Positions 10,801 to 50,445 of a stretch of DNA of 64,000 nt are shown piece after piece. Source of the stretch: Streptomyces noursei. GTDB lineage: Bacteria; Actinomycetota; Actinomycetes; Streptomycetales; Streptomycetaceae. The DNA lies in contig NZ_CP070326.1 of NCBI RefSeq assembly GCF_016917755.1, forward strand, positions 124,001 to 188,000, written 5' to 3'. The notes under the pieces were generated by a model. That model did no database searches. It saw only the letters and a list, made by a program, of their open reading frames with translations, and was not told the DNA's origin. Both the position numbers and the translations under genes were made by a program. Each line of letters begins with the position of its first letter. The stretch's first letter is position 1.

Positions 10801-13800
10801 ATCCCGAAGGCCCCGGCCTCCTCTGCGGCCTGGGCCGGCAGCGCGGCCTCGACGAAGACCTCGTCCCCACGCCGCCACACGGCGCGCAGGCCCTGGAAGG
10901 CCGGGCCGTAACCGGTCCCGTCGTAGAAACCCTCCAGGTCCACGACCACCGCGTCCTGCGGCGGCCAGACCTGGGATGCGAAGTCCGCGATCCGCTCACC
11001 GCCGGTCAGGGTGCCGTGGGCGTGCTGGACCCAGGGCTGGTCGGCGGGCCCGTCGGCCCGCGAGTGCACCGAGATCGTCCGGACGCCCGTCTCGTCCGGG
11101 GCACCGACCAGCACCTGAACCTGTGCGGCGCCGTCCTCCATAAGTGTCAGGGGCGCGAGCAGGACGAACTCGTCGATCCGGTCGCAGCCGACCTGGTCAC
11201 CGGCGCGCATGGCCAGCTCCAGGAAACCGGTCGCCGGGAAGAGAACGCTGCCGCCCACCTTGTGGTCAGCCAGCCACGGATACGCCTGCAACGACAGCCG
11301 GCCCGTGAACACCACCTCCCCGGAGTCGGCAAGAGTGAGGGTCACGCCCAGCAGCGGATGCTCCGCGGGCCGAAGACCCGCGCCGGTCACGTCCCCGGAG
11401 AGCGCGGCGGGCCGGGGCCAGTACCGCTCGTGCTGGAAGGGATAGGTCGGCAGGTCCACACGACGGGCCCCCATGCCCGCGAACCATGCCGCCCAGTCCA
11501 CCGCCACACCCGCGACATGCAGCCGCGCCAACGCCGTCACCAGCGCAGACTCCTCGGCACGGTCCTTGCGCAGCGCACTGACGAACACCGCGGACTCGTC
11601 CGCACCATGCTGCGCCATCGCCGTCAACACGCCATCGGGACCCAACTCCAAGAAGACCGAGGCACCTTCGGCCTCAAGGGCACGGATACCGTCCGCGAAA
11701 CGCACCGTCTCCCGCACATGCCGCACCCAGTACTCCGCCGAGCACACCAGCTCCTCGGAGGCGAGCTCCCCGGTCACGTTGGACACCATGGGGATCTCCG
11801 GCGCCTTGAACGACAGCCTCTCGGCCACTCGCCGGAACTCCTCCAGCATCGGCTCCATCAACACCGAGTGGAAGGCATGGCTCACCGACAACCGCTGCGT
11901 CTTGCGTCCTTCGGCCGCCAGCTCCCCGGCCACCCGGAGCACCGCGTCCTCTTCACCGGCGAGCACCACCGCCTCGGGGCCGTTGACCGCCGCGATCGAC
12001 ACCCCGTCGACCAGCCACCCCGCCACGTCGTCCTCGGCTGCCTGGACGGCCACCATCGCCCCGCCCACAGGGAGCGCCTGCATCAGCCGGGCCCGCGCCG
12101 CCACCAGCACACACGCGTCGTCCAGCGACAACACCCCCGCCACATGCGCCGCCGCGACCTCACCGATCGAATGCCCCGCCACGAAGTCCGGCCGGACACC
12201 CCAGGACTCCACCAACCGGAACAACGCCACCTCGACCGCGAACAACGCCGGCTGAGTGAAACCCGTCTCGTCCAGCCCCTCCGCGTCACCGAACATCACC
12301 GCACGCAGATCGCGCAGCTCGCCGTCGAACTGCCCCAGGACCGCGTCCAGCGCCTCGGCGAACACCGGGAACCGGCCGTACAGCTCCCGGCCCATCCCCA
12401 CCCGCTGTGCGCCCTGCCCCGAGAACAGCACCGCGGTCTTTCCGACTGTGTCCTCGGCGAAGCCGCGGGCCACCTCGACGGTCTCGTCGCCCTCGGCCAG
12501 CAGTACCACACGGTGCTCCAGGTGCGCCCGGGTGGTCGCCAGCGAGAATCCCAGGTCGATCGGCGACGGGCCGGTCAGCGCGGTGATCTGCTCGCGCTGA
12601 GCGGCCAGTGCCTCCTCGGACTTGCCCGACAGCAGCCACGGCACGACCGTCGGCGCAAGCTGGGGAACGGTCTCGGGGGCGGTCTTCGGCTCGCTCTCGT
12701 CCTGCTCGCCGGGTTCCTCGGCGAGCGGCGCCTGCTCGATGATGACGTGGGCATTGGTGCCGCTGATGCCGAACGACGACACCCCCGCCCGCCACGGCCG
12801 ATCGGCCACGGGCCACTCCCGGGACTCCGTCAGCAGCTCCACCGCACCGGATTCCCAGTCCACGTGCGAAGACGGCACCTCGGCGTTCAGCGTCTTGGGC
12901 AGGACGCCGTGCCGCAGCGCCAGGACCATCTTGATGAGTCCCGCCGCACCGGCGGCCGCCTGTGTGTGGCCGAGGTTGGACTTCACCGAGCCGAGGAACA
13001 GCGGCCGCTCGGGGTCGCGGTCCTGGCCGTAGGCGGCCAACAGGGCCTGGGCCTCGATCGGGTCGCCCAGGGTCGTGCCGGTGCCGTGGGCCTCGACGGC
13101 GTCCACGTCCGAAGGCGAGAGACCGGCGCTCGCCAGGGCCTGCTGGATCACCCGTTGCTGGGACGGGCCGTTGGGTGCCATCAGGCCGTTGGAGGCGCCG
13201 TCCTGGTTGACGGCCGAGCCGCGGACGACGGCGAGGATCTGGTGTCCGTTGCGGCGGGCGTCGGAGAGGCGCTCCACGACGACGATGCCGACGCCTTCGG
13301 ACCATCCGGTGCCGTCGGCGTCGTCGGAGAACGCCTTGCACCGGCCGTCCGACGCCAGCCCGCCCTGCCGGGTGAATCCGGCGAAGCTCATCGGCGTCGA
13401 CATCACCGTCACACCGCCGGCCAGTGCCAGCGTGCACTCACCGGTGCGCAGTGCGTGGGCCGCCAGGTGGAGCGAGACGAGCGAGGACGAGCAGGCGGTG
13501 TCGACGGTGAGGGCCGGGCCCTCCAGGCCGAACGTGTAGGACAGCCGGCCGGACAGGATGCTGCCCGCGAGCCCGGTGCTGCCGTGGCCCTCGATGTCCT
13601 CGCGGGAGTTCAGTACGGCGTTGATGTAGTCGACGCCGCTCGTGCCCACGAAGACACCGGTCCGGGTGCCCCGCAGGGAGACCGGGTCGATGCCGGCGCG
13701 CTCCAGTGCTTCCCAGGAGGTCTCCAGCAGCAGCCGCTGCTGCGGGTCCATCGCCACGGCTTCACGGGGCGAGATGCCGAAGAAGCCCGCGTCGAACGAG

Positions 13801-14096
13801 GCGGCGTCGACGAACCCGCCTTCGGCGGTGGCGCTGCTGCCCCCTCCGTCACCGCTGAGAATGTCAAGGTTCCAGCCACGGTCCGTGGGGAATGCCGAGA
13901 TGCCGTCGCGACCGTCGTCCAACAACTGCCAGAGGTCTTCCGGCGAGCGTATTCCGCCCGGCAGCCGGCAGGACATGCCGACGATGGCTATCGGCTCCTG
14001 CTTGGCGGACTCGGCCTCCCGCAGCCGCTGGCGGGTCTGGTGCAAGTCGTTCGTGACCCACTTGAGGTAGTCGACGAGCTTCTTGTCGTTCGGCAT
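1926..14096 (-). CDS. Polyene PKS, two modules plus terminal thioesterase (PKS-B)
   Basis: 4,056 aa, ATG at 14094-14096 with GGAAGG upstream. The N-terminal docking helix ([18 protein letters not shown]) matches the [16 protein letters not shown] C-terminus of PKS-C. Domains: B1 = KS (active Cys about 201), AT (GHSIGE about 643, HAFH = malonyl), DH (His945), ER (HAGAGGVG about 1520), KR (Tyr about 1846), ACP (GFDSL about 2011). B2 = KS (Cys about 2243), AT with atypical VAGH at 2770-2773, DH with Glu3135 where Asp is expected, KR (Tyr about 3546), ACP (GLDSL about 3713), TE (GHSSGG, nucleophile Ser3904; likely His in DHFSM). It performs the last two condensations and releases the chain by lactonization. 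NysK/AmphK/PimS4 carry only one module with TE, so the fused full-reducing module is unusual. TE and its tandem position after PKS-C make the role secure; substrate choice of B2 is inferred. Confidence 0.97.
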   Translation of the reverse strand: MPNDKKLVDYLKWVTNDLHQTRQRLREAESAKQEPIAIVGMSCRLPGGIRSPEDLWQLLDDGRDGISAFPTDRGWNLDILSGDGGGSSATAEGGFVDAASFDAGFFGISPREAVAMDPQQRLLLETSWEALERAGIDPVSLRGTRTGVFVGTSGVDYINAVLNSREDIEGHGSTGLAGSILSGRLSYTFGLEGPALTVDTACSSSLVSLHLAAHALRTGECTLALAGGVTVMSTPMSFAGFTRQGGLASDGRCKAFSDDADGTGWSEGVGIVVVERLSDARRNGHQILAVVRGSAVNQDGASNGLMAPNGPSQQRVIQQALASAGLSPSDVDAVEAHGTGTTLGDPIEAQALLAAYGQDRDPERPLFLGSVKSNLGHTQAAAGAAGLIKMVLALRHGVLPKTLNAEVPSSHVDWESGAVELLTESREWPVADRPWRAGVSSFGISGTNAHVIIEQAPLAEEPGEQDESEPKTAPETVPQLAPTVVPWLLSGKSEEALAAQREQITALTGPSPIDLGFSLATTRAHLEHRVVLLAEGDETVEVARGFAEDTVGKTAVLFSGQGAQRVGMGRELYGRFPVFAEALDAVLGQFDGELRDLRAVMFGDAEGLDETGFTQPALFAVEVALFRLVESWGVRPDFVAGHSIGEVAAAHVAGVLSLDDACVLVAARARLMQALPVGGAMVAVQAAEDDVAGWLVDGVSIAAVNGPEAVVLAGEEDAVLRVAGELAAEGRKTQRLSVSHAFHSVLMEPMLEEFRRVAERLSFKAPEIPMVSNVTGELASEELVCSAEYWVRHVRETVRFADGIRALEAEGASVFLELGPDGVLTAMAQHGADESAVFVSALRKDRAEESALVTALARLHVAGVAVDWAAWFAGMGARRVDLPTYPFQHERYWPRPAALSGDVTGAGLRPAEHPLLGVTLTLADSGEVVFTGRLSLQAYPWLADHKVGGSVLFPATGFLELAMRAGDQVGCDRIDEFVLLAPLTLMEDGAAQVQVLVGAPDETGVRTISVHSRADGPADQPWVQHAHGTLTGGERIADFASQVWPPQDAVVVDLEGFYDGTGYGPAFQGLRAVWRRGDEVFVEAALPAQAAEEAGAFGIHPALLDAVLQSHRLAGVGSEQELLLPFAWRGVSLHAGGAAVLRARVVKTGDDSVSIAAVDVEGAPVLSAEALVLRGQVGAAATSLMTQRRAEYDALLSLDWVAAPEVQPAEVRCVSLGADELGVGASVASLADLTGDEDLVVVPVSGGTGDDVPAAAHALTSRVLGLLQEWAGREGPAGARLVFVTRGAVSAVEGELVRDVAAGAVWGLVRSAQSENPGRIVLLDLEDGRDEDAAGVLGGLPGLLATDDAQFVVRDGAVRVARLAPLGSGAGLLPPADVPWRLSSAAKGSLDNLVLAPCPEILEPLTEGQVRVQVQAAGVNFRDVLDALGMYPGEAGLLGAEAAGVVTETGPGVRGLQPGDRVTGLVFGGFGPEAVADERLLTRIPEGWSAAQAASVPMVFLTAYYALKDLADLRPGQSILVHAGAGGVGMAAIQLARHLGAEVFATASEGKWDTLRELGVADDHIASSRTTDFEERFRAVTGGRGVDVVLNALAGEFVDASLRLTAPGGHFLEMGQTDIRDAGSAAGVHYRAFDLAEAGPEHTRDMLGALLELFAQDALRPLPVVTWDVRRAPEAFRFMSRAQHVGKIVLTLPRAWDPDGTVLITGGTGALGGELARHLVTERGVRHLLLVSRGGPDAPGARELRAELAGHGAEVTVHACDVAEREAVAAVVDAVPAAHPLTAVIHTAGVLDDGVVASLTPERLSAVLRPKVDAAWHLHEVTKDLDLAAFVLYSSVSGVTGSAGHGGYAAGNVFLDALARHRTAQGLPAQSLAWGAWAQKDGIARASSTAEPERIASLDVPPLSAERGLALFDAATATDQAHLVPVGPLAPGDRNRGTVPPVLRSLVKGARRTAAAGGTEAALRLTRRLTALTADERSASTVDLVRTEAAAVLGHASAKAIDTRRDFHDLGFDSLTAVELRNRLATATGLRLPATLVFDYPNPTALAAHLVAVLLDEHDETHAPTAISTASADDPVAIVGMACRLPGGVRSPEDLWRLVVDGRDGISAFPTDRGWDLETLLGGAEGDQGRSSSSRGGFLDDLGDFDAPFFGISPREAMAMDPQQRLMLETSWEAIERAGIDPLSLRGTETGVFVGTSGSDYGSILMNSSEDVEAHASTGLAGSVLSGRLSYTFGLEGPALTVDTACSSSLVSLHLAAHALRSGECSLALAGGVTLLSTPMSIAGFSRQGALASDGRCKAFSDDADGTSWAEGVGVVVLERLSDARRNGHEILAVVRGSAVNQDGASNGLTAPNGPAQQHVIRQALASAGLTTSEVDAVEAHGTGTSLGDPIEAQALLATYGQDRAEGQPLMLGSLKSNIGHTMAAAGVSGVIKMVLALRHGVLPRSLYIGTPSSHVDWTAGDVKLLTEQTDWPDTGRPRRGAVSSFGMSGTNAHAILEQAPQSVELPDRVTRPVDPQAVPWLVSGKSPGALADGIEQLRNWVGERPELAPIDVGFSLATGRPVFAHRAVLLAGDEVARGTAEDRSLAMLFPGQGGQRVGMGRELYHRFPVFAEALDAVLAHFDDELREVMLTDAERLDRTAFTQPAMFAIQVGLFRLVESWGVRPDFVGGHSFGEIAAAHVAGVLSLADACTLVAARGRLMNTLEGQGAIMVAIQASEKEATARLVDGVSIAAVNGPESVVIAGNGPATQRITEAFAAEGRKTRQVAVQVAGHCPLMDPILDDFRQVAEGLTYQEPRIPLVSTVTGERASDDLMRCADYWVRNVREPVRFADAVRTLAAEDVTAFLELGLDGALTGMVPHNVDGTVVAVSALRKDRPEETALLATLAQLHVAGVDADWARIFDGTGARRVDVPTYPFQSHRYWPKRRALAGDVTSAGLQPTEHPLLGAAVPLADGDGMLFTSRLSMETHPWLRDHMAGGTTVFPASGFVELAIRAGDQLDCDRVAALALDAPLTLTDGAALVLQVWLGAPDDEGNRQIRFYSRPQATPDEPWTQHATGTLATGEHTADFDASVWPPQDASEIDVDGHYDGTEFGAAFRGLQAAWVRGDDTFVEAELPDGLASDAPSFGLHPALLEAVLHATAFSDVGDEEHLSYAASWNDVSLHASGASAVRARITKTGADSVSVTAVDAAGEPVLSARDLTLRALAEAPKRAVRSRQEKLLRLEWIPIPHAEEAPSARSAVLAPLGAASLADITGTPDLVVVPVPRAADGFPKVVHELTTQALLLVQEWLADTRFATSQLVFLTEGAIDGGDLTGSAVWGLMRSTMAEHPGRFVLADVEDAGEHGDGGDVQLLLAALPGLLPGGECQFAVRDKAVRMARLAWLPADAETRSPEWDPEGTVLITGGTGGLGVVLARHLATTGTRHLLLVSRSGPAAQGAAELADELRALGAQTTIVACDTADPEALAGLLADIPAEHPLTAVVHLAGILDDGVVTALTPERLTPVLRPKVDAAWHLHEATKDLDLAAFIMYSSVSGTLGAAGTSNYAAANAFLDGLVQHRVALGLPGQSLVWGHWDVGGMIGALNPAFVERMRGNGMAPLSEEEGMELFDAARGLTEPVLMAVSLIPNVRAPLAEIPPMFRGLVRQSRRTASNATSTSGTPATFAQKLLEMPEGARVGHIVDLVRGEAALILGYASAADIEPGRDFYELGLDSLTSIELRNRLATATGLQLPATLVFDTKTPADLGARLRSEFAAQPGLAGSTSEGGLLLAGPEPDSLERLFIEAMDNGNFPEVRLMLRALTGLRRNFENTAELEELPLPTTLAEGPAEPRMICISTPTANGGVHEYARFAAPFRGERHVCALPLVGFAAGERLPTTVATAVRTIAESALRASDGKPFILAGHSSGGTYAYAAAGLLEATWGIRPEAVVLLDSVSIRHDDNEEIDYDRQMHSNFVDNEESPVRMTNSRLSGMARWMNLLSQLDVSHTTAPVLVVRATQESVGMEAIAAGAVNETKSKAFPTAELRLVAADHFSMVRDDAPETARIVKEWLASLDTE
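7887..14096 (-). other. PKS-B module 1: KS-AT(malonyl)-DH-ER-KR-ACP
   Basis: All catalytic motifs look intact: KS DTACSSS, AT GHSIGE with HAFH, DH His945 in DHKVGG and the [10 protein letters not shown] motif, ER NADPH loop [20 protein letters not shown] with YAAGN and an LDD (B-type) motif, ACP GFDSL. Full reduction is predicted at C5 counted from the thioesterase end. The KS front part resembles that of module 2, while the KS rear part through ACP resembles the PKS-C module (see findings). Boundaries are approximate. Confidence 0.88.
8590..9577. repeat. Long repeat, copy 1 (ER-KR region of PKS-B module 1)
   Basis: Nearly identical at nucleotide level to 15046-16033 at a constant offset of 6,456 bp. 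Within it 9252-9577 (326 bp) is identical to 15708-16033 base for base. It covers the end of ER and the N-terminal half of KR. It reflects recent duplication or gene conversion between neighbouring modules. Confidence 0.85.
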
Positions 14097-14132
14097 GACG
14101 TGGAACCTTCCGTGTAAATGCGTGGGTCTGAC

Positions 14133-17100
14133 TCAGAGTTCGCTCTGCCGGCCGAGCTCGTTGTCGATGAAGGCGAAGATCTCGTCGGTGCTGGCGGATT
14201 CGATCCGCTCGGAGACCTGCGCGTCGTCCTCCTCGGCCGGGGTCCCGCGCCAGTCCTCCAGGATCTGCGCCAGACGGGAGGCGACGGAGGCCCTGGTACG
14301 GGCGTCGGGCTCGCTGGCGGCGAGCGCGGAGTCGAGCCGGGCCAGCTCGGCGAGGAGGTCCGGGCCCGTGGCGGACTCGTCCACGAGCTGCGAGACGAGG
14401 TGTTCGGCGAGTGCGGCGGGGTTGGGGTAGTCGAAGACGAGAGTGGCGGACAGGCGCAGACCTGTGGCGGTGGAGAGCCTGTTGCGGAGTTCGACAGAGG
14501 TCAGCGAATCGAAGCCGAGGTCGTTGAACTCCCGCCGGGTGTCGATCGCCTTGGCCGAGGCGTGCCCGAGCACGGCGGCGGCCTCGGTCCGTACGAGGTC
14601 GGTCATCATGCGGGGACGTTCCTCCGCTCGTGCCGCCCGCAGCCGGTGGCCGAGCGTCGCGGCCGCCTCGGCACCGCCCGCGCCGCCCGCTGCCGTCCGG
14701 CGGGCGCCCTTGACCAGGCCCCGCAGCACCGCAGGTACGGTGCCGCGGTCCCGGGGGCCGGTGGTGACCGGTCCGATGGGTACGAGGTGGGCCCCGTCGG
14801 TCGCGGTGGCTGCGTCGAGCAGCGCCAGTCCCCGCTCGACTGTCAGGGGCGTGGCTCCGGCAGAGGCGATCCGCTGGACGTCGACGTCGGACAGGGTGGC
14901 GGTCATGCCGCCGCTCGGGGCCCAGGCGCCCCAGGACAGGGACTGGGCCGGCAGGCCCTGTGCCGTGCGGTGGCGGGCCAGCGCGTCGAGGAAGACGTTG
15001 CCCGCGGCGTAGTTGCCCTGTCCCGACGTGCCGAGCACACCCGAGACGGAGGAGTACAGCACGAACGCGGCGAGGTCGAGGTCCTTGGTGACCTCGTGCA
15101 GGTGCCAGGCAGCGTCCACCTTCGGACGCAGGACGGCCGACAGCCGCTCGGGCGTCAACGACGCCACCACGCCGTCGTCCAGGACACCGGCGGTGTGGAT
15201 CACCGCGGTCAGGGGGTGGGCGGCGGGCACCGCGTCCACCGCCGCGGACACCGCCGCGCGGTCGGCCACGTCGCACGCGCGCAGGGTCACCTCGGCGCCG
15301 AGGGCGACGAGTTCCGCCCGCAGTTCGCGCGCGCCGGGCGCATCCGGGCCGCCGCGGCTGACCAGCAGCAGGTGCCGTACGCCCCGCTCGGTCACCAGAT
15401 GCCGGGCCAACTCGCCGCCCAGCGCACCGGTACCGCCGGTGATCAACACCGTGCCGTCCGGATCCCAGGCACGCGGCAGGGTCAGCACGATCTTCCCGAC
15501 GTGCTGCGCCCGACTCATGAACCGGAACGCCTCCGGCGCCCGCCGCACGTCCCAGGTCACCACCGGCAGCGGGCGCAACGCGTCCTGGCCGAACAGCTCC
15601 AGCAACGCGGTGAGCATCTCCCGGACCCGGTCGGGGCCCGCGTCGGCGAGGTCGAACGCCTTGTAGTGCACCGGGGCGGCGGCCTCGGGCTCGCGAATGT
15701 CGGTCTTGCCCATCTCCAGGAAGTGGCCGCCCGGGGCGGTCAACCGCAAGGACGCGTCGACGAATTCGCCCGCCAGGGCGTTGAGGACGACGTCCACGCC
15801 GCGGCCACCGGTGACCGCCCGGAAACGCTCCTCGAAGTCGGTCGTGCGGGAGGAGGCGATGTGGTCGTCGGCGACGCCCAGCTCCCGCAGCGTGTCCCAC
15901 TTGCCCTCACTGGCCGTGGCGAACACCTCGGCCCCCAGGTGCCGGGCCAGCTGGATCGCCGCCATGCCCACACCACCGGCCCCGGCGTGCACGAGGATCG
16001 ACTGACCGGGCCGGAGGTCGGCGAGGTCCTTCAGCGCGTAGAACGCGGTCAGGAAGACCAGCGGCATCGAAGCCGCCTGCTCCGCCGTCCAGTTCTCGGG
16101 AAGGGGTGCCAACAGTCGCTGGTCGGTCACCGCGACCGGGCCGTAGCCACCGAAGACCATGCCCGCGACGCGGTCGCCCGGGCGCAATCCGTGCACGCCG
16201 GGCCCGGTCTCGGTGACCACACCGGCGGCCTCGGCCCCCAACAGGCCCGCCTCACCCGGGTACATGCCCAGGGCGTTCAGGACGTCGCGGAAGTTGACGC
16301 CGGCGGCCTGCACCTGGATGCGGACCTGGCCCTCGGTGAGGGGCTCCAGGATCTCCGGGCAGGGGGCGAGGACCAGGTTGTCCAGGCTGCCCTTGGCCGC
16401 ACTGTCCAGCCGCCACGGCACGTCGGCCGGCGGCAACAGCCCCGCACCGCTGCCCAGCGGAGCCAGGCGCGCCACCCGGACGGCACCGTCGCGGACCACG
16501 AACTGAGCGTCGTCGGTGGCCAGCAGGCCCGGCAGGTCCCCGAGCGCCTCGGCGACCGCCTCGTCCCGCTCGTCCTCGATGTCAAGCAGCACGAACCGTC
16601 CGGGGTTCTCCGACTGCGCCGAGCGCACCAGGCCCCAGACCACGCCCGCGGCCACGTCCCGTACGGCCTCCCCCTCCTCGGCGGAGACCGCACCGCGGGT
16701 GACGAACACCAGGCGGGACGAGGTGGATTCCTCCCGGTCGAGCCAGTCCTGAAGCACTTCCAGGGCCCGGGCCGCCAGCGCGTGCGCCGCGGCGGGCACG
16801 TCGCCGGCCGCCGCACCGGACACGGGGACCAGCACGAAGTCCTCGTCTCCGGTCAGGTCCGCCAGGGACGTGACCGAGGCACCCACGCCCAACTCGTCGG
16901 CGCCCAAGGACACGCACCGGACCTCGGTGGGTTCCGCCTCGGGCGCCGCCGTCCAGTCCAGCGACAGCAGCAGGCCGTCCTCCGCGCCGCGCTGCCCGGC
17001 GCGACCGCCGTCGGGGGCCTGGTAGGCGCGGATCACCATCGCCTCCGCGGACAGTACGGGGGCGCCTTCGACGTCGACGGCCGCGATCGACACCGAGTCG

Positions 17101-20100
17101 TCGCCGGTCTTCAGCACCCGGGCCCGCAGCGCCGCGGCTCCCCCGGCGTGCAGCGACACGCCCCGCCAGGCGAACGGCAGGGAATCCTCCTGCTCGCTGC
17201 CGACGCCGGCCAACCGGTGGGACTGGAGCACCGCGTCCAGCAGCGCCGGATGGATCCCGAAGGAACCCGCCTGCTCGGCGGCCTCGGCCGGGAGCGCCAC
17301 CTCGACGTAGGCCCCGTCCGCGCACTGCCGGACCGAGCGCAGGCCCTGGAAGGCCGGACCGTAGCCGGTCCCGTCGTAGAAGCCGGCCAGGTCCACGGCC
17401 GCGGCGGCCTGCGGCGGCCAGACCTCAGAGCCGAAGTCCACGATCCGCTCGCCACTGGTCAGGGTGCCCTGAGCGTGCTGGACCCACGGCTGGTCGACCG
17501 GACCGTCGGCGCGCGAGTGCACCGAGATCGTCCGGGCCCCCGCTTCGTCCGGGGCGCCGACCACCACCTGGACCTGCGCGGCGCTCTCGTCCGTGAGCAC
17601 CAGGGGCGTCAGCAAGAGGAACTCCTCGACCCGGTCGCAGCCGACCTGGTCGCCGGCGCGCATGGCCAGCTCCAGGAATCCGGTGGCCGGGAAGAGGACG
17701 CTGCCGCCCATCCGGTGGTCGGCCAGCCACGGGTACGCCTGCAACGACAGCCGGCCGGTGCACACCACCTCGCCGGAGTCCGCGAGGGTCAGCGTGGCGC
17801 CCAGCAGCGGATGTTCGGCGGGCTGGAGGCCCGCCGCGGTCACGTCGCCGGCGAGCGCGGCCGGGCGGGGCCAGTACCGCTCGTGCTCGAACGGGTAGGT
17901 CGGCAGGTCCACGCGACGGGCGCCGGTGCCCGCGAACCACGCCGCCCAGTCCACCGCCACCCCCGTGACGTGCAACCGCGCCAACGCCGTCGCCAACGCC
18001 GGTTCCTCGGCACGGTCCTTGCGCAGCGCACTGACGAACACCGCGGACTCGTCCGCCCCGTCCTGCGCCATAGCCGACAGCACGCCGTCGGGACCCAACT
18101 CCAGGAAGACCGAAGCCCCTTCGCCCTCCAGGGCGCGCACGCCGTCCGCGAACCGCACCGTCTCCCGCACGTGCCGCACCCAATATCCAGGTGAGCACAC
18201 CAGCTCCGCAGCAGCCACCTCCCCCGTCACGTTCGACACGATCGGGATCTGCGGTGCCTCGAACGTCAGCCCCTCGGCGACCCGTTGGAAGTCCGCCAGC
18301 ATCGGCTCCATCAACGCCGAGTGGAAGGCGTGACTGACCGGAAGCCGCCGGGCCTTGTGCCCCTCGGCCGCCAACTCCTCCGAAATCCGCAAGACCTGGG
18401 ACTCCGTACCCGAAAGAACCACCGCCTCGGGCCCGTTGACCGCCGCGATCGACACTCCATCGACCAACCGGGCCGCCACCACCTCCTCGGCCGCCTGCAC
18501 GGCCACCATCGCCCCGCCCACCGGCAACGCCTGCATCAACCGCGCCCGCGCCGCCACCAACACACACGCGTCATCCAGCGACAACACCCCGGACACGTGC
18601 GCCGCCGCGACCTCACCGATCGAATGCCCCGCCACGAAATCCGGACGGATCCCCCAAGACTCCACCAGCCGGAACAACGCCACCTCGACGGCGAACAACG
18701 CCGGCTGCGTGAAACCCGTGTCGTCCAAACCGTCCGCGTCACCGAACATCACGTCCCGAAGCCCGACGTCGAAACGCTCCAGCACCGCGTCCAACGCCTC
18801 GGCGAACACCGGGAACCGGCCGTACAACTCCCGACCCATCCCCGCCCGCTGCGCACCCTGCCCCGAGAACAGCACCGCGAGGGAGCGGTCCGCCTCCGTG
18901 CGGCCCCGAGCCGCCTCGGACAGTTCGCCGTCGGGGCCCTGCGCCAGGAGCACCGCGCGGTGCTCGAAGAGCGACCGGCCCGCGGCGAGCGAACGGCCGA
19001 CGTCCACCGGTGACAGCGCGCCACCGTGCGTCGAGATCCGCTCGATCTGGGCCGCCAGCGCCCGTTCGGACTTGGCGGACAGCAACCACGGCACGACGGT
19101 CGGCGCCCACTGCGGTTCCGTCACGGGCTCTTCGGCCTGCTCCGCCTGTTCGATGATGACGTGGGCGTTGGTGCCGCTGATGCCGAACGACGACACCCCC
19201 GCCCGCCACGGCCGGTCGGCCCTGGGCCACTCCCGGGACTCCGTCAGCAGCTCCACCGCACCGGACGACCAGTCCACGTGCGAGGACGGCTCGTCCACGT
19301 GGAGCGTCTGGGGCAGCACACCGTTGCGCAGCGCCAGGATCACTTTGATGATCCCCGCCACTCCCGCCGCGGCCTGCGTGTGGCCGAGGTTGGACTTCAC
19401 CGAGCCGAGGAACAGCGGGCGTTCGGGGTCGCGGTCCTGGCCGTAGGTGGCCAGCAGCGCCTGGGCCTCGATCGGGTCGCCCAGCGGCGTGCCCGTGCCG
19501 TGTGCCTCGACCAGGTCCACGTCCGAGGGCGAGAGACCGGCGCCGGCCAGCGCCTGCCGGATCACCCGCTGCTGCGCCGGGCCGCTGGGGGCGGTGAAGC
19601 CGTTGGAGGCGCCGTCCTGGTTGACGGCCGAGCCCCGCACGACGGCGAGCACGGGGTGCCCGTTGCGGCGGGCGTCGGACAGCCGCTCCATGACGAGGAC
19701 GCCGACGCCTTCGGACCAGCCGGTGCCGTCGGCGTCGTCGGAGAACGCCTTGCACCGGCCGTTGGCCGCCAGCCCGCCCTGCCGGCTGAACTCCATCAGG
19801 GAGCCGGGGGACGACATCACGTTCACTCCGCCGACCAGGGCCAGCGAGCACTCCTCGGCCCGCAGGGCGTGGGTCGCCGTGTGCAGGGCGACGAGCGAGG
19901 AGGAGCACGCCGTGTCGACGGTCACCGCCGGGCCTTCCAGGCCCAGCGTGTAGGAGAGCCGGCCGGACGTGGCGCTGGCGGCGATTCCGGTGCCGATGTC
20001 GCCGGTGGCGTCGGCCAGCGAGCGCACCAGCAGGTAGGCGTAGTCCTGGCCGTTGGTGCCGACGAAGACACCGGTGCGGCTGCCGCGCAGGGTGGTCGGG

Positions 20101-20525
20101 TCGATGCCGGCGCGCTCGATGGCCTCCCAGGAGGTCTCCAGCAGCAGCCGCTGCTGCGGGTCCATGGTGACGGCCTCGCGCGGGGAGATGCCGAAGAACG
20201 CGGCGTCGAAGTCCCCCACGCCGTCGAGGAAGCCCCCTTCCTGGCTGACGGCGTTGCCGCGCGCGTCGACCCCGGCGTCCCGCAGGGCGTCCAGGTCCCA
20301 GCCGCGGTCCGTGGGGAACGCGCCGATCGCGTCCTTGCCCGCGGCCAGGAGCTCCCACAGGTCCTCGGGCGACTGCACGCCGCCCGGGTACCGGCAGGCC
20401 ATCGCCACGATCGCGATCGGTTCCGTGGCCGCGGCGACGAGCTTGTGGTTCTGTCGGCGCAGGTGCTCGGCTTCCTTCAGCGAGGCGCGGAGGGCTGCGA
20501 CGACGCTTTCACTGGATGTGGTCAT
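14133..20525 (-). CDS. Polyene PKS, single fully reducing module (PKS-C)
   Basis: 2,130 aa from ATG at 20523-20525; the reading frame stays open upstream inside PKS-D but the docking helix ([20 protein letters not shown]) right after this ATG fixes the start, 20 bp past the PKS-D stop. Domains: KS (Cys about 206), AT (GHSIGE about 634, HAFH = malonyl), DH (His in DHRMGG about 934, [10 protein letters not shown] about 1093), ER (HAGAGGVG about 1514), KR (GGTGALGG about 1698, Tyr in GNYAAGN about 1836, LDD B-type), ACP (GFDSL about 2001), C-terminal docking region ending [17 protein letters not shown]. It is predicted to add one malonate unit and reduce the C7 position fully. Nystatin has one such module at the equivalent point (module 15, first of three in NysJ); here it stands alone as a gene, as in pimaricin's PimS3 arrangement. 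Most similar sequence in the window is PKS-B module 1. Confidence 0.96.
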   Translation of the reverse strand: MTTSSESVVAALRASLKEAEHLRRQNHKLVAAATEPIAIVAMACRYPGGVQSPEDLWELLAAGKDAIGAFPTDRGWDLDALRDAGVDARGNAVSQEGGFLDGVGDFDAAFFGISPREAVTMDPQQRLLLETSWEAIERAGIDPTTLRGSRTGVFVGTNGQDYAYLLVRSLADATGDIGTGIAASATSGRLSYTLGLEGPAVTVDTACSSSLVALHTATHALRAEECSLALVGGVNVMSSPGSLMEFSRQGGLAANGRCKAFSDDADGTGWSEGVGVLVMERLSDARRNGHPVLAVVRGSAVNQDGASNGFTAPSGPAQQRVIRQALAGAGLSPSDVDLVEAHGTGTPLGDPIEAQALLATYGQDRDPERPLFLGSVKSNLGHTQAAAGVAGIIKVILALRNGVLPQTLHVDEPSSHVDWSSGAVELLTESREWPRADRPWRAGVSSFGISGTNAHVIIEQAEQAEEPVTEPQWAPTVVPWLLSAKSERALAAQIERISTHGGALSPVDVGRSLAAGRSLFEHRAVLLAQGPDGELSEAARGRTEADRSLAVLFSGQGAQRAGMGRELYGRFPVFAEALDAVLERFDVGLRDVMFGDADGLDDTGFTQPALFAVEVALFRLVESWGIRPDFVAGHSIGEVAAAHVSGVLSLDDACVLVAARARLMQALPVGGAMVAVQAAEEVVAARLVDGVSIAAVNGPEAVVLSGTESQVLRISEELAAEGHKARRLPVSHAFHSALMEPMLADFQRVAEGLTFEAPQIPIVSNVTGEVAAAELVCSPGYWVRHVRETVRFADGVRALEGEGASVFLELGPDGVLSAMAQDGADESAVFVSALRKDRAEEPALATALARLHVTGVAVDWAAWFAGTGARRVDLPTYPFEHERYWPRPAALAGDVTAAGLQPAEHPLLGATLTLADSGEVVCTGRLSLQAYPWLADHRMGGSVLFPATGFLELAMRAGDQVGCDRVEEFLLLTPLVLTDESAAQVQVVVGAPDEAGARTISVHSRADGPVDQPWVQHAQGTLTSGERIVDFGSEVWPPQAAAAVDLAGFYDGTGYGPAFQGLRSVRQCADGAYVEVALPAEAAEQAGSFGIHPALLDAVLQSHRLAGVGSEQEDSLPFAWRGVSLHAGGAAALRARVLKTGDDSVSIAAVDVEGAPVLSAEAMVIRAYQAPDGGRAGQRGAEDGLLLSLDWTAAPEAEPTEVRCVSLGADELGVGASVTSLADLTGDEDFVLVPVSGAAAGDVPAAAHALAARALEVLQDWLDREESTSSRLVFVTRGAVSAEEGEAVRDVAAGVVWGLVRSAQSENPGRFVLLDIEDERDEAVAEALGDLPGLLATDDAQFVVRDGAVRVARLAPLGSGAGLLPPADVPWRLDSAAKGSLDNLVLAPCPEILEPLTEGQVRIQVQAAGVNFRDVLNALGMYPGEAGLLGAEAAGVVTETGPGVHGLRPGDRVAGMVFGGYGPVAVTDQRLLAPLPENWTAEQAASMPLVFLTAFYALKDLADLRPGQSILVHAGAGGVGMAAIQLARHLGAEVFATASEGKWDTLRELGVADDHIASSRTTDFEERFRAVTGGRGVDVVLNALAGEFVDASLRLTAPGGHFLEMGKTDIREPEAAAPVHYKAFDLADAGPDRVREMLTALLELFGQDALRPLPVVTWDVRRAPEAFRFMSRAQHVGKIVLTLPRAWDPDGTVLITGGTGALGGELARHLVTERGVRHLLLVSRGGPDAPGARELRAELVALGAEVTLRACDVADRAAVSAAVDAVPAAHPLTAVIHTAGVLDDGVVASLTPERLSAVLRPKVDAAWHLHEVTKDLDLAAFVLYSSVSGVLGTSGQGNYAAGNVFLDALARHRTAQGLPAQSLSWGAWAPSGGMTATLSDVDVQRIASAGATPLTVERGLALLDAATATDGAHLVPIGPVTTGPRDRGTVPAVLRGLVKGARRTAAGGAGGAEAAATLGHRLRAARAEERPRMMTDLVRTEAAAVLGHASAKAIDTRREFNDLGFDSLTSVELRNRLSTATGLRLSATLVFDYPNPAALAEHLVSQLVDESATGPDLLAELARLDSALAASEPDARTRASVASRLAQILEDWRGTPAEEDDAQVSERIESASTDEIFAFIDNELGRQSEL
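15046..16033. repeat. Long repeat, copy 2 (ER-KR region of PKS-C)
   Basis: Partner of 8590-9577 at an offset of 6,456 bp, with 15708-16033 identical to 9252-9577. The weaker similarity continues in register through DH and AT with small indels (offset 6,453 in AT). Confidence 0.85.
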
Positions 20526-20545
20526 GATCCGCTCTTTCCGCTCTG

Positions 20546-49048
<28,503 letters not shown>

Positions 49049-49214
49049 GTTCGCCACGTTCCAACCCATCTCAAGACCGTCGGGCAGCAGAGGATTTCGA
49101 TGTGGGCATCCGGCACTGGGGGACGGCTGTTCCACTGCGACTGAGTTTTCTGCGTGCCCTGCACAAGGCAGCTCGACTTCCCGCACGCCACGCACCCAGT
49201 CTCTATGGGGGTGG

Positions 49215-49230
49215 CCATGGAATTCCGTAG
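49215..49230 (-). promoter_or_regulatory. PimM/AmphRIV-like operator candidate upstream of PKS-D
   Basis: Minus-strand sequence CTACGGAATTCCATGG; 13 of 16 positions fit CTVGGGAWWTCCCBAG when read on the plus strand. Its core GGAATTCC is palindromic. It lies 166 bp upstream of the PKS-D ATG and about 170 bp past the stop of the PAS-LuxR gene that probably binds it. Confidence 0.58.
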
Positions 49231-49272
49231 AGTCGGCGGGGCCCGGGCCCGGCCGCACACGGACGGGCCGGG

Positions 49273-49295
49273 GTGCCGCGGATCCTCGGCGGCAC
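49273..49295 (-). terminator. Hairpin downstream of the PAS-LuxR gene
   Basis: A 7-bp perfect stem (GTGCCGC / GCGGCAC) with a 9-nt loop, extendable by one G-T and one G-C pair. It lies 108 bp past the stop codon at 49403 and before the PKS-D operator, so it could end regulator transcription. Confidence 0.45.
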
Positions 49296-49402
49296 TCCCG
49301 GCGCCTGGTACCTACTCGGCTCGCCTTCCGCACGGGCCAGGTCCCGATGCCGGACCTCGGCCCGCGTCCGCACGGCGAACCCTCAGAATGCGGAGCGGGG
49401 TA

Positions 49403-50038
49403 CTACTTGATGAAGTCGTCCACGACACGGGGCGGCCAGGTCCCCACCGTCAACACGCCCATCGCATAGGCGCGGGAGACCAGGGCCGCGCGGTTCGGGG
49501 CCTTCAGTTTCCGCAGCAGTCCGGTGACGTGATACTCCACACCGTGCTGGCTGAGATACAGCCGGGACGCCATCGGAATCGTGGACAGGCCCGCCGCGAT
49601 TCCTTCCAGAATTCGTGCGTCGATCTCGCTGAGAAGTTTCCTTCGCGGTGCCACCACCGCATCGTCCTCAGCGCTCTGGCCCGACCGCATCACCACGAGA
49701 ACCGCGGTCGGGTCGGGGCCGTAGCCGCGCACGGCGGCGGCCGTGAGGCTGCCGTTGAACACGTCGCCGGTCGGCCGCAGCGCCACCACCTGCGTGGCGA
49801 ACCGGTCCCGGCGCCCCTCCAGCAGCCGCTCGAACTGCCGCATGAGCGGCTGCCGCACGCTGGGGTGCACCAACTCGCGGAAATTGCGCCCGAAGACGTC
49901 GGGTGCCGTCGACGAGGAATCGGAGGGCAGTGGGGCGAGCACGTCCGCGGAATCCTCGGCGGGGGTCGCGAATTGGTGGAAGAAGTCTTGATTGGCCTGA
50001 CGGATCGTCAGCGCTGGGTCCAGTACGGATATGCACAC
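49403..50038 (-). CDS. PAS-LuxR transcriptional activator (PimM/AmphRIV/NysRIV-like)
   Basis: 211 aa from GTG at 50036-50038, preceded by a strong GGGGGGAGGAG ribosome site 9 nt upstream; this length fits NysRIV (about 210 aa). A longer frame begins at a TTG at 50170 but has no such site. N-terminal PAS sensor fold (ISVLDPALTIRQANQDFF, then FGRNFRELVHP), C-terminal LuxR helix-turn-helix (LSEIDARILEGIAAGLS, then SQHGVEYHVTGLLRKL). Members of this family bind a 16-bp palindrome in polyene cluster promoters and activate PKS and tailoring genes. Similar sites lie before PKS-D, PKS-A and in the gmd/ABC region. No TTA codon was seen, in contrast to its LAL neighbours. A GGAATTCC core in its own leader could allow feedback. 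The Gly-rich effector of the PAS domain cannot be inferred. Confidence 0.93.
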   Translation of the reverse strand: MCISVLDPALTIRQANQDFFHQFATPAEDSADVLAPLPSDSSSTAPDVFGRNFRELVHPSVRQPLMRQFERLLEGRRDRFATQVVALRPTGDVFNGSLTAAAVRGYGPDPTAVLVVMRSGQSAEDDAVVAPRRKLLSEIDARILEGIAAGLSTIPMASRLYLSQHGVEYHVTGLLRKLKAPNRAALVSRAYAMGVLTVGTWPPRVVDDFIK

Positions 50039-50239
50039 GCTCGGCCGCTCCTCCCCCCGGACCGCGGTACCGGCCGTACCGGCCGCACTGTGGTCTGTCG
50101 ACAGCTGCAGAGAGTCCACCAGAGCAGAAATCCTCAAGGGACCGACATCCTTTCCAACCCCCGCTTGCAAACCAGGAATCAGGAGAGATCGAACGAGAAG
50201 GGGAAATCCAGAGAATCAAGTAGGACAGGGGATCCGATG

Positions 50240-50257
50240 GCCCGGCATCCGCCGGGC
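50240..50257. repeat. Inverted repeat in the PAS-LuxR leader
   Basis: Perfect 7-bp arms GCCCGGC and GCCGGGC around ATCC, located just downstream of the candidate -10 box and directly next to the GGAATTCC core at 50259-50266. It may be an operator, a leader hairpin or a stop for read-through from the LAL operon. Confidence 0.45.
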
Positions 50258-50258
50258 A

Positions 50259-50266
50259 GGAATTCC
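50259..50266. promoter_or_regulatory. GGAATTCC core, possible weak PAS-LuxR operator
   Basis: Same 8-bp palindromic core as in the PKS-D and gmd/ABC sites, but the flanks do not fit (10 of 16 positions). I noticed GGAATTCC only in intergenic regions of this window. Confidence 0.3.
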
Positions 50267-50285
50267 GAACTCCCCTGCACAATCG

Positions 50286-50315
50286 ACACTAAGGATCGAT
50301 CCGGACGAGCGTCAA
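50286..50315 (-). promoter_or_regulatory. Candidate housekeeping-type promoter of the PAS-LuxR gene
   Basis: On the minus strand TTGACG (50310-50315) and TAGTGT (50286-50291) are separated by 18 bp. The -35 box sits inside the palindrome GAGCGTCAACGCTC (50307-50320). The start site would be near 50279, giving a leader of about 240 nt to the GTG. Confidence 0.5.
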
Positions 50316-50445
50316 CGCTCACCCGCCCCCCACCCCTAATCCTGCGGTCGGACACTCCGCACGGTACGGTCCCGCCGCGATCTTTCGGCCCCCCGAACAC
50401 CCGAACCGATTACCGCCGGTATCCCCTGGCCCTGAGCGGCTTTCG

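Larger units (their letters stand above)
49049..49402 (-). promoter_or_regulatory. Promoter region of the PKS D-C-B operon
   Basis: A 354 bp region without a credible gene between the PAS-LuxR stop and the PKS-D start. From the regulator side it holds a hairpin (49273-49295), a GC palindrome (49239-49250) and the operator-like site at 49215-49230. Read on the minus strand, TAGAGA follows the operator by 9 bp and could be a -10 box. Confidence 0.6.
50039..50445 (-). promoter_or_regulatory. Leader and promoter region of the PAS-LuxR gene
   Basis: A 407 bp gap between the third LAL gene and the PAS-LuxR start. It contains a candidate -35/-10 pair, a 7-bp hairpin and a GGAATTCC core, all described separately, and a small palindrome TACCGCCGGTA at 50411-50421. 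No other gene was seen. Confidence 0.55.

Noticed and set aside
8590..16033. Long repeat as a mobile element
   Set aside because: The repeated block is in-frame PKS coding sequence with no transposase, terminal inverted repeats or target duplications.
49049..49333. N-terminal extension of PKS-D by 95 residues
   Set aside because: The extension is compositionally non-PKS, runs through the operator-like site, and the docking helix starts exactly at the ATG at 49048.
50039..50170. Longer PAS-LuxR start at a TTG
   Set aside because: There is no ribosome site before the TTG, whereas the GTG at 50038 has a strong one and gives the family length.
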